Part shown: positions 12,330-18,723 of the stretch, piece after piece
Numbering within the stretch: position 1 is the first letter of the stretch
Layout: each line of letters opens with the position of its first letter
Assembly (NCBI GenBank): GCA_964236445.1
Contig: CAXSDR010000081.1
Location: 1 to 18,723 of the forward strand
Source: CAXSDR01 sp964236445
GTDB taxonomy: Bacteria > Actinomycetota > Actinomycetes > Motilibacterales > Motilibacteraceae
Direction: 5' to 3'
Length of the DNA: 18,723 nt
Program-made: the position numbers and the translations under genes
The notes under the pieces: generated by a model
Told to the model about the DNA's origin: nothing
The model's input: the letters and a program-made list of their open reading frames with translations, nothing else
Databases searched by the model: none

Positions 12330-13541
12330 GTGTTCTCGCCCTACCTTGCCGTCCTTCGCACGCCTGGAGCAGCAGGGTTCTCCGCCGCCGCCCTGCTCGG
12401 CCGCATCAACATCTCGATGGACGGGCTGGCGATCGTCTTCCTCGTCAAGTCCGAGACCGGTTCCTACGCCAGCGCGGGTGCGGTGGCAGGTGTCTTCGGG
12501 CTCGCCGTTGCCGTCGCAGCACCGCTGATCGCGCGCTCGGCAGACCTACGCGGCCAGCGCCCGGTGCTCCTCGCCGTGCTCCCCACGCGGGTCGTCGTGA
12601 TGGCGCTGCTCGTCGCCGCGGTCCTCGGCCACGCGCCGCTGGTTCTCACCCTGCTGCTCGCGGCTCCCGCCGGTGCGGTCACGGGGCAGGTCGGCTCCAT
12701 GGTTCGTACGCGCTGGACGTACGCGCTGGGAGACGCCCCCGAACGGCTGCGCACGGCCTACTCCTGGGAGTCGGTGCTCGACGAGGTCGTGTTCATCACG
12801 GGACCGCCGCTCGTGACGGTGCTCGCGACCCGCGTGAGTCCGGTCGCAGCCATCACGTTGGCGCTGGCCAGCTCGACGGTCGGCCTCGCCTGGTTTCTCT
12901 GCCTGCGCGGCAGCGAGCCGCCGGTCCACGACGTGCATGACCGGCTCGCCGGTGGCGAGGCGGTGCTGCGCGCGCCGGGCGTGCTCCCGGCGGTTCTCAC
13001 GTTCTGCTTCCTCGGCGGCATCTTCGGGAGCATGGAGGTCACCACCGTCGCCTTCGCCGACCTGCATCACGCAGCGAGCGCGGCGGGCTGGCTCCTGGCC
13101 CTGTGGGCAGGAGCCAGCATGCTGGCGGGTCTGGTGTTCGGCGTACGCCCGTGGCCCGGCAGCTCCCAGCAGCACCTGGCGGCCAGCAGCAGCGTGCTCG
13201 CCGTCACGCTGGTCGCGCTCCCTTTCGTGCGTACCCTCGGAGCTCTCGCGCTCGTGCTCGCCGTGAGCGGACTCGCGATCTCGCCCGGGCTCGTCGCGGG
13301 CACCCAGTGGATGCAGCGACTCGCGCCGGAGGGCCGCACCACGGAGGCGCTGACGTGGACGGGCACGGGCATCGTGCTCGGTGCGGCGTCCGGATCGGCA
13401 GCCGCCGGTCATGTCATCGAAGCCTCGGGAGCCTCCACCGCCTACTGGATCACCGCTGCCTGCGCCCTGGGAACAGCCATCCTCGCTCTCGCCACGCTGA
13501 AGCTGCTGCGCCCGATCCCCCATCTACGGCCCGTCCCGTGA
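12330..13541 (+). CDS. MFS transporter
   Basis: A 403-residue, roughly twelve-span major facilitator protein. The first membrane block begins GFSAAALLGRINISMDGLAI. A loop-2-like motif, ARSADLRGQRPVLL (about 68-81), corresponds to the MFS signature between spans 2 and 3. A hydrophilic central loop around 190-210 separates the two halves, and the C-terminal half holds FLGGIFGSMEVTTVAFADLH and the final span ITAACALGTAILALATL. The substrate is not evident; many such proteins are annotated as drug or sugar exporters. The GTG start at 12330 appears leaderless. It is divergent from ferrochelatase and lies 45 bp before sepH, so both plus-strand genes may share a transcript. Confidence 0.88.
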   Translation: MFSPYLAVLRTPGAAGFSAAALLGRINISMDGLAIVFLVKSETGSYASAGAVAGVFGLAVAVAAPLIARSADLRGQRPVLLAVLPTRVVVMALLVAAVLGHAPLVLTLLLAAPAGAVTGQVGSMVRTRWTYALGDAPERLRTAYSWESVLDEVVFITGPPLVTVLATRVSPVAAITLALASSTVGLAWFLCLRGSEPPVHDVHDRLAGGEAVLRAPGVLPAVLTFCFLGGIFGSMEVTTVAFADLHHAASAAGWLLALWAGASMLAGLVFGVRPWPGSSQQHLAASSSVLAVTLVALPFVRTLGALALVLAVSGLAISPGLVAGTQWMQRLAPEGRTTEALTWTGTGIVLGAASGSAAAGHVIEASGASTAYWITAACALGTAILALATLKLLRPIPHLRPVP

Positions 13542-13586
13542 CAGGGTGGGCCGAACCGGATGCCACGCAACGCCGGGAGGCCCCTG

Positions 13587-14672
13587 ATGTCCGAGCCACC
13601 GCGCCCGCTCCACCTGCTCACCGTCAGCGACGACGGAGCCAGGTTGATCCTTCGCGACACCGACGGCGAGCGCTTCGTGCTCGACGTCGACGAGGCGCTC
13701 ACGGCTGCCGTCCGCGGCGACCGGCCCCGCCTCGGCCAGCTGCAGATCGAGACGGGTGAGCTGCGACCCCGTGACATCCAGTCGCGGGTCCGTGCGGGCG
13801 CGAGCGTGGCGGAGATCGCGACTGCTTACGGCATCGACCCCGAGCGGGTGCGCCGGTTCGCCGCACCGGTGCTCGATGAGCGCGCGCACGTGGCGCGTCA
13901 GGCGCAGACCGCGGGATTCCGCGGGGGGTCCCTCGAGAGCTCGGGCGACAACCTCGGCGATGTCGTCGCCGCGCGCCTCGAGGAACGTGGCGTCGACGTG
14001 TCGACGCTCGTGTGGGACGCCTGGCGCCGGGAGGACGGCCGCTGGGACGTGGAAGCGGCCTACGCGCGCGGTGAGACCACGGTCCGCGGCCGCTTCGCCT
14101 TCGACGTCGCCGCCCGCATCGTCGTTGCCGACGACGAGCACGCGGGCTGGCTGCTGGGGTTCGAGCCTGAGCGCGCGACCGGCGCCGGGCGCCCGAGCCA
14201 CCTCTCGGCCGTCGCGTCCGGCGAGAGCGGCGTGGACAGCGCGTCGTTCGAGAGCCCCGGCGTGTTCGACGGCGACGACCGGCCCGACAACGACGAGGTC
14301 GACGACCGCCTCGACCCAGGTGACCGACGCCAACTCGCCCGGGCCCAGAGCGACAACCGGCGCCGCCCCGCACTCGACCGTGAATCTGGCCGCACCACCG
14401 CGCCGGCGAGCCCGCCCGTCCCCGAGGACCGCGGGTCGCGCCGCACAGCGCGACGGCCCAAGCGTCAGCAGCCGACGACCCGCCCGTCTGCCGACCGCAG
14501 CGAGCCCGCACGGATCGAGGCCCGTGAACCGGCCCGCCAGCAACCGGCCCGCACCGAGCAGCCGACCCGCAGCGAGCAGCCCGCAAGAGATCCGGCCCGG
14601 AACACCGGTCGGGCAGCCGTGCCGAGCTGGGACGAGATCCTCTTCGGGGCCACCCCGAAGAAACCCAGCTGA
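13587..14672 (+). CDS. sepH: SepH-type septation protein (DUF3071)
   Basis: A 361-residue cell-division regulator. The N-terminal DUF3071 domain (about 5-165) includes LHLLTVSDDGARLIL, the helix-turn-helix stretch RPRDIQSRVRAGASVAEIAT (61-80) with YGIDPERVRRFAAPVLDERA following, and later VWDAWRREDGRW. About residues 190-345 are low-complexity, acidic then Arg/Pro/Gln-rich and probably disordered. The end, AAVPSWDEILFGA, is the conserved SepH C-terminal motif. Known SepH proteins bind FtsZ and promote its assembly at septa in Streptomyces and mycobacteria. The ATG at 13587 with GGGAGG 6-7 nt upstream is preferred to the upstream in-frame ATG at 13560. It is convergent with the anti-sigma gene. 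Confidence 0.93.
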   Translation: MSEPPRPLHLLTVSDDGARLILRDTDGERFVLDVDEALTAAVRGDRPRLGQLQIETGELRPRDIQSRVRAGASVAEIATAYGIDPERVRRFAAPVLDERAHVARQAQTAGFRGGSLESSGDNLGDVVAARLEERGVDVSTLVWDAWRREDGRWDVEAAYARGETTVRGRFAFDVAARIVVADDEHAGWLLGFEPERATGAGRPSHLSAVASGESGVDSASFESPGVFDGDDRPDNDEVDDRLDPGDRRQLARAQSDNRRRPALDRESGRTTAPASPPVPEDRGSRRTARRPKRQQPTTRPSADRSEPARIEAREPARQQPARTEQPTRSEQPARDPARNTGRAAVPSWDEILFGATPKKPS

Positions 14673-14705
14673 TCCACGGCACCGGCCATACGCACGGGCC
14701 CGCTA

Positions 14706-15404
14706 TTAGAGCGGCATGACCACGGTCGGCGTCGTGGTGGGCTGGTCGGCGCCGCCGCTGCGCTCGATCGTGACGGCGAGTGCGGTGCTGTTGCCGAGGT
14801 TGTCGACGAAGGTCGTCTTCGACGGCCTGCGGCCGAGGACGCCCAGGGACACCACGCTGTCGTCGGGGAGCTTCTTCCACAGTTGATACGTGCGGTCGTC
14901 CGGAGCGGCAGGCAGCCCCCGCAGCGAGACCAGAGCTGCACCGCGCACGTCGGTGATCTCGGCGGTGCCGCCTCCGACGACCGGCCAGGTGCGGGTGCGT
15001 TTGTGCGGGTCGCTGGCGACTGCGGCGATGCGGTCGGCGCGGCTACGTTCGTGCACGAGCCGCTGTTGCTCGACCGCCACCCCGCCGATTCCGACGAGCA
15101 GTGCCAGCACCGCGGCAACAGCCAGAACCCGGCTCCACCGCGAGCGTGGTCGCAGCTGCGTGGGTGCCGTCAGCGGCGCGAGCTGCGGCGTACGCGCCAC
15201 ACGTTCCATCACCGAGACGCGCAGATCGGCAGGCGGGCTCGCCACCTGGGCGCCCCCGAGCCTGGCCACCGCCGCGAGTAGACCGGGCAGCTCTGCCTGG
15301 CAGTCCGCGCACTGGGCGAGGTGACGTTCGAACACCTGCCGTTCGACGTCGTCGACCGCGCCCAGTGCATAAGCACCGACCAGCGCGTGGACATCCTCGC
15401 TCAC
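14706..15404 (-). CDS. rskA: RskA-like anti-sigma factor
   Basis: A 232-residue single-pass anti-sigma factor. The N-terminal cytoplasmic zinc anti-sigma domain has the HxxxCxxC motif (H28, C32, C35) in ERHLAQCADC. One membrane span lies at about 92-111 (VLAVAAVLALLVGIGGVAVE). The extracytoplasmic RskA_C domain follows, with DDRTYQLWKKLPDDSVVSLG and a Ser/Thr-rich end. By family knowledge it holds the sigma factor inactive until the membrane domain is proteolysed. The start is GTG 15404, overlapping the sigma factor stop by 4 nt (GTGA), so the two are made in a fixed ratio. Confidence 0.93.
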   Translation of the reverse strand: MSEDVHALVGAYALGAVDDVERQVFERHLAQCADCQAELPGLLAAVARLGGAQVASPPADLRVSVMERVARTPQLAPLTAPTQLRPRSRWSRVLAVAAVLALLVGIGGVAVEQQRLVHERSRADRIAAVASDPHKRTRTWPVVGGGTAEITDVRGAALVSLRGLPAAPDDRTYQLWKKLPDDSVVSLGVLGRRPSKTTFVDNLGNSTALAVTIERSGGADQPTTTPTVVMPL

Positions 15405-16009
15405 CGCTCAACCCCCAGACAATCACGTAGTCGGACCAGACCGTCACGCATGCGCGCCTTGATCGTGCCGAGCGGCACGTCCAGCAGCTCGCCCACCTGC
15501 TTATAGGTGTAGCCCTTGTAGTAGGCAAGTTGTATCGACTCGCGCTGCAGGTCCGTGAGCCCCCCCAGGCACCGCCGCACCTGCTCGTGCTCCAGTCGGG
15601 TCTCCACCTCCTCGACTACCGAGTCGAACGGTGCAGCAGCCGCGTCACGCACAGCCACCCGCTCCTCGCGCACCCCGAGTGCCTGCTCGCTGCGCACCCT
15701 GTCGACGGCGCGGCGGTGGGCGATCGTCAGCAGCCACGTGATCGCCGTCCCCTTGGTGCGGTCGAAGCGGGTCGCACTGCGCCACACCTCGACGAGCACC
15801 TCCTGCGCCACCTCCTCCGACATCGAGGGGTCGCGCAGGACGCGTCGCGCCATGCCGAGGACCCGCGGCATCACGGCGTCGTAGAGCACCTCGTAGGCGG
15901 CCTCGTCGCCGCGCGCGACCAGCCGCAGGACGTCGTCCAGATCGGGGGGGGATGGCTCGTTCGGGACGTCGGGCACCAACCACAGCGGGGACGACTCGCG
16001 ACCGTTCAC
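15401..16009 (-). CDS. sigK: SigK-like ECF RNA polymerase sigma factor
   Basis: A 202-residue group IV sigma factor with region 2 at about 40-105 (RVLGMARRVLRDPSMSEEVA then FDRTKGTAITWLLTIAHRRA) and region 4 at about 148-198 (LTDLQRESIQLAYYKGYTYK then VPLGTIKARMRDGLVRLRDC). Resemblance and the adjacent RskA-type anti-sigma factor place it in the SigK/SigL branch. The GTG at 16009 was chosen because AAGGGA precedes it. An open frame continues further upstream without resemblance. A SigK-like promoter motif at 16075-16101 suggests autoregulation. Targets elsewhere in the genome are unknown. Confidence 0.93.
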   Translation of the reverse strand: MNGRESSPLWLVPDVPNEPSPPDLDDVLRLVARGDEAAYEVLYDAVMPRVLGMARRVLRDPSMSEEVAQEVLVEVWRSATRFDRTKGTAITWLLTIAHRRAVDRVRSEQALGVREERVAVRDAAAAPFDSVVEEVETRLEHEQVRRCLGGLTDLQRESIQLAYYKGYTYKQVGELLDVPLGTIKARMRDGLVRLRDCLGVER

Positions 16010-16074
16010 GTGCCGTTCCCTTCCCCTGGACCGAGCAGCAAACGAGCAGCGGCGGTATGTGCAGTGCGTGACGT

Positions 16075-16101
16075 GTTCGGACCAGGAGCGTCCGCGGATG
16101 G
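16075..16101 (-). promoter_or_regulatory. Candidate autoregulated SigK-type promoter
   Basis: On the minus strand CCATCC (16101-16096) and CCGAAC (16080-16075) are separated by 15 bp, 66 bp upstream of the sigma factor GTG. The SigK promoter reported in mycobacteria is, from memory, close to CCATCC and CCGAAT, with a spacer of about 16-17. The match is one base and one or two spacer positions off. Confidence 0.5.
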
Positions 16102-16133
16102 GTGGAGCGGCGGCTGGCATCGGCCCGGCGGCG

Positions 16134-17321
16134 TCAGTCAGCAGGCCCCACGAGCACCGGCACGACCTGCTCGTCGACGGTGAGGGAGCCGTGCACCCCG
16201 ATGATGACGAGCTCGTGCGGTGCCCGCCTGCCGGACACGACCGTGAACCGGTTGTGAGCCGCCACCACGACGTCGCCGATCCGGTGTCGGTGCGCCGCGA
16301 GCACTCGGTCGCCGAACCACCCGGCCGCGATGGCCTCGTCGCGCGCGAGCACCACGGCCCGGTCCCCGACCACGCCCCGCCAGGTGTCGAGCACGTCAGC
16401 ACCCGCTCCGTCGAGGGCATAGACGTGCCTGGCCCGTGGCTCCCCGCCGAGCAGGCGCAGGCCTGCCCGCAGCTCCGGAGTCTCATCGACGTCGACGCGC
16501 TGCGACGGGTCCACGTCGACCATGCCGTGGTCACCGGTCACGACGAGGGTCGTCGCCTCGGGAAGGCCCGCCGCCAGCTGCTGCGCCACGTCGTCGACCC
16601 GGACCAGCTGCTCGAGCCACGCGGCCGACTCACAGCCCGCCTTGTGCCCGGTCGCGTCGAGGTCGCCGTAGTAGCAGTAGACGAGCGTGCGGTCATCGAG
16701 CGTCAAGGCATCGTGCGCGGCCCTGACGCGCTCACCCACCTCGTCGGCCCCGATGAACCGCGCGCCGCGCAGGACAGCTGCGGACAGGCCGCTGTTCTCG
16801 AATGACGTCGGCCCCACCACCACCGGGTGCACACCGACGGCATGGGCGCGCTCGAACACCGTGGGCACCGGCTGCACCAGCCGCGCGGCCGGCCCGTGCG
16901 CGTCATCACGCCAGCGCAGCAGGTTCAGGAGCCCGTCGCGGCCGGGCATCGCCATCGTGTAGCCGAGGATGCCGTGCTCGCCGGCCCCGACGCCGGTGGT
17001 CAGGGAGGCGATGCTGCTCGCCGTCGTCGACGGGAAGCCGACGCGCGCGCTGGCGGGCCAGCCGACGTCGCTCCCGCGTGCCCGTGCCGCCGCGGCGGCC
17101 TCGTGCAGCGACCACAGGAACGGTGCGTACGCGCGATGGCGCACCAGCAGCTCGTGGCCCAGACCGTCGACGAGCAGGACGCACGCCCGCCGCGCGCGCG
17201 GAAGAACAAAGGCTGCACCCTGCTCGGAGTGCTCCCCGGCCGCGGGCGCGATGGGGTCCAGCGAGGTCAGGACCGCCGGCAGCAGCCCCCGCAGCTGCGC
17301 CGACCCGGTCAGCTCGGCCAA
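16134..17321 (-). CDS. Alkaline-phosphatase-superfamily phosphodiesterase
   Basis: A 395-residue enzyme of the nucleotide pyrophosphatase/phosphodiesterase branch of the alkaline phosphatase superfamily. Metal and nucleophile motifs are VLLVDGLGHELL (D52), FPSTTASSIASLTTG (Thr nucleophile near 99-100), YGDLDATGHKAG and VVTGDHGMVDVD, followed by an H-containing C-terminal GVHGSL. It hydrolyses phosphate mono- or diesters, and the physiological substrate is unknown. No ATG or GTG lies in frame near the N-terminus. TTG 17321, four bases after the stop of the DUF5998 gene, is the likely start. A longer frame to 17489 would overlap DUF5998 and has shadow-like Pro/Arg/Thr composition. Confidence 0.88.
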   Translation of the reverse strand: MAELTGSAQLRGLLPAVLTSLDPIAPAAGEHSEQGAAFVLPRARRACVLLVDGLGHELLVRHRAYAPFLWSLHEAAAAARARGSDVGWPASARVGFPSTTASSIASLTTGVGAGEHGILGYTMAMPGRDGLLNLLRWRDDAHGPAARLVQPVPTVFERAHAVGVHPVVVGPTSFENSGLSAAVLRGARFIGADEVGERVRAAHDALTLDDRTLVYCYYGDLDATGHKAGCESAAWLEQLVRVDDVAQQLAAGLPEATTLVVTGDHGMVDVDPSQRVDVDETPELRAGLRLLGGEPRARHVYALDGAGADVLDTWRGVVGDRAVVLARDEAIAAGWFGDRVLAAHRHRIGDVVVAAHNRFTVVSGRRAPHELVIIGVHGSLTVDEQVVPVLVGPAD

Positions 17322-17325
17322 GTGC

Positions 17326-17901
17326 TCAGCGCGCGACGCGGGCGGTAGCCAGCGACAGTGCGGCTGCGAAGTCGAGGGCCCGGCGCACGGCGTCGTCGCC
17401 CTCGGCAGCGGCGCTGATGCGCAACGACAGGTCGTCGGCGGTGGTCGTGCCGGTGTAGCCGTGGTCGGCCTGGCAGTCGGGGTCGGCACAGCCCGCGGGC
17501 TCCAGGTCGAGGCGGCTCACGGCACCCCAGCCCACGCTGACCGTCACCTCGGAGGTCACCGGACGGCGGGCGGCCGGGTCGGGAACCACCCGCGTGACGA
17601 CCACACTGGCGATCCGCGCGATGGGGACGCTCTCGGTCGACGTGGTCGCGATGGGTGTCGTGGCGCCCGGCTCGACGTGGTCGTCGGTGTGGCCGACGAC
17701 CAGACGAGTGGGCGTCAGCACCAGCACGGTGACGTGGCGGCGAACCTCCTCGGCATCGAACGTCGTCTCCTGGTGGACAACGAACGCGTCGAGCCCCTCA
17801 CCGGCGACAGCCGTCTGCACCGCCTCGAACACGATCTCGGGGTAGTAGCCGGCGCGGTTGATCTCGGCGCGCAGGCTGTCGGGGGTCAGGGTCGTCGCCA
17901 T
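17326..17901 (-). CDS. DUF5998 family protein
   Basis: A 191-residue cytoplasmic protein of a conserved actinobacterial family of unknown function. It opens with LRAEINRAGYYPEIVFEAVQ, has a beta-rich middle (VTVLVLTPTRLVVGHTDDHV), and carries C138-x4-C143-x3-H147 in GCADPDCQADHGYTG, which might bind a metal. It ends in helices with RALDFAAALSLATARVAR. The ATG at 17901 has GGGAGG 8 nt upstream. It is followed after 4 nt by the phosphodiesterase gene, probably one operon. The family label is from memory of this neighbourhood. Confidence 0.75.
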   Translation of the reverse strand: MATTLTPDSLRAEINRAGYYPEIVFEAVQTAVAGEGLDAFVVHQETTFDAEEVRRHVTVLVLTPTRLVVGHTDDHVEPGATTPIATTSTESVPIARIASVVVTRVVPDPAARRPVTSEVTVSVGWGAVSRLDLEPAGCADPDCQADHGYTGTTTADDLSLRISAAAEGDDAVRRALDFAAALSLATARVAR

Positions 17902-17975
17902 AGGCGAATCCTCCCATCGTCCGAGGGCTCAGCTCGCCGAAGCCCCGACGCAACGGCCATGGAACCCACCGACCG

Positions 17976-18723
17976 TCAGGACCCCACCAGCCGACGCGGC
18001 CCGTAGTCGGCGCGTTTGCGCGGCGGCGCGACGTGCACGACCGCCCGCAGCACGGATACGCCGCCGATGCCCACCGGCGACACGAGCACGGGGTCGAGGA
18101 CCAGCGACGAGACCTCCGGCACGTCCTCGACCAGGCGTGACACGCGCTGCAGGAGCCGGCTCAGCGACTCGACGTCAGCGGGCTCGGCCCCGTGATAGCC
18201 GGCGAGCAGCGGATAGGCGCGCAGGCTGCGGATCATCGCCGCGACATCGGTGTCGGTCATCGGAGGCATGCCATAGGCCCGGTCACCCAGGACCTCGGTG
18301 GCGACGCCACCGACACCGAAGGACACCACAGGCCCGAAGAGCCTGTCCTCCACCGCCGACACCACCACCGGCAGCCCCGCCGTCGTCATCCGCTGCACGG
18401 CCACCTCTGCGGCCGCCTCGTCACCGAGGGTTCGAGCCAGACCGTCCCACGCCCGGCGGACGGCGTCGCCGTCGGCGAGGTTGAGGCGTACGTCGGCGAG
18501 ATCGGCCCGCGAGCGAAGTCGCTCGAGCATCGTCTTGAGCACGACGGGAAACCCGAGCTCCTCCGCGGCGGCCACCGCGTCGTCGCGCGAGCGAACGAGG
18601 ACGCGGCGCTCCACGCCGATGTCGTAGGCGGCGAGGAGATCGCTCGCCTGGTTGTCGGTGACCTTCACAGGCAGGTTCGGCGTCGCGTCCGGCGCCAGCA
18701 TCTGCGCCACGGCGGCACGGGCG
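17976..18723 (-). CDS. ATP-grasp part of an acyl-CoA synthetase / acetyltransferase protein (5' truncated)
   Basis: The frame is open through the window edge, so only the last 248 residues are visible. They match the ATP-grasp module of NDP-forming acyl-CoA synthetases and Pat-type protein acetyltransferases: ASDLLAAYDIGVERRVLV, ELGFPVVLKTM, VAVQRMTTAGLPVVVSAVED, FGPVVSFGVGGVATEVLGDR, and a C-terminal VSSLVLDPVLV. The usual GHKSDxGGV-like turn reads LRSRADLADV. Actinobacterial homologues beside DUF5998 often carry an N-terminal GNAT domain, which would lie outside the window. An internal GTG at 18710 is unlikely to be the true start because the frame continues. It may control protein acetylation or make acyl-CoA. 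Confidence 0.82.
   Translation of the reverse strand, partial: ARAAVAQMLAPDATPNLPVKVTDNQASDLLAAYDIGVERRVLVRSRDDAVAAAEELGFPVVLKTMLERLRSRADLADVRLNLADGDAVRRAWDGLARTLGDEAAAEVAVQRMTTAGLPVVVSAVEDRLFGPVVSFGVGGVATEVLGDRAYGMPPMTDTDVAAMIRSLRAYPLLAGYHGAEPADVESLSRLLQRVSRLVEDVPEVSSLVLDPVLVSPVGIGGVSVLRAVVHVAPPRKRADYGPRRLVGS

Noticed and set aside
12546..13523. Minus-strand 325-codon frame opposite the MFS gene
   Set aside because: The Arg/Gly/Glu/His-rich composition is an antisense artefact of a high-GC membrane-protein gene. The plus strand encodes clear transmembrane spans.
13524..14880. Large minus-strand and alternative plus-strand frames over sepH
   Set aside because: They are shadows of the GC-rich sepH gene. 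The DUF3071 domain and the C-terminal VPSWDEILFGA motif fix the true frame.
16010..16534. Long N-terminal extension of the sigma factor
   Set aside because: It overlaps the phosphodiesterase gene in another frame and has no sigma-factor resemblance. GTG 16009 has a good ribosome binding site.

Overview
The window comes from a high-GC actinomycete. The evidence is a SepH-type (DUF3071) cell-division protein, a SigK/RskA-like sigma/anti-sigma pair, a coproporphyrin-type ferrochelatase with the actinobacterial cysteines, a DUF5998 protein next to an alkaline-phosphatase-superfamily enzyme, frequent GTG starts and strong third-position GC. I cannot name genus or species from sequence alone. No rRNA, tRNA, CRISPR array or insertion sequence was seen.

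Layout. (1) 233-2289: a gamma-carbonic-anhydrase-like hexapeptide protein, then an HxlR regulator divergent from a quinone-oxidoreductase-like MDR enzyme with a palindromic candidate operator between them. (2) 2362-6270: a NarL/LuxR response regulator, a vestige of a sensor kinase fused 4 nt upstream of it, a small secreted four-cysteine protein, an unrecognised 198-residue protein and an intact membrane histidine kinase on the opposite strand. (3) 6396-9942 (minus): a compact three-gene operon, read here as a minimal RiPP (ribosomally made, modified peptide) locus. It holds a 27-codon peptide gene with an excellent ribosome binding site, a hairpin, a membrane protein joining an N-terminal PqqD-like recognition domain to an M50-like HExxH metalloprotease, and an ATGA-overlapped 714-residue TPR protein. 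No radical SAM enzyme, YcaO, lanthionine synthetase or transporter lies beside it. (4) 10305-12252 (minus): inositol-monophosphatase-family protein and ferrochelatase. (5) 12330-14672 (plus): MFS transporter and SepH. (6) 14706-18723 (minus): RskA-like anti-sigma factor, SigK-like sigma factor, a phosphodiesterase/phosphatase, DUF5998, and the C-terminal part of an acyl-CoA-synthetase/acetyltransferase-type protein cut by the window edge.

Blocks 4-6 look like conserved core chromosome. Blocks 2-3 look like accessory DNA: small unrecognised genes, a gene remnant, repeats and rewired signalling genes. The most interesting system is block 3. The tiny peptide ends in a Cys-rich aromatic tail, the RRE-protease is the likely recognition/processing enzyme, and the TPR protein is a likely partner or scaffold. 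Its function and product are inference from architecture only.
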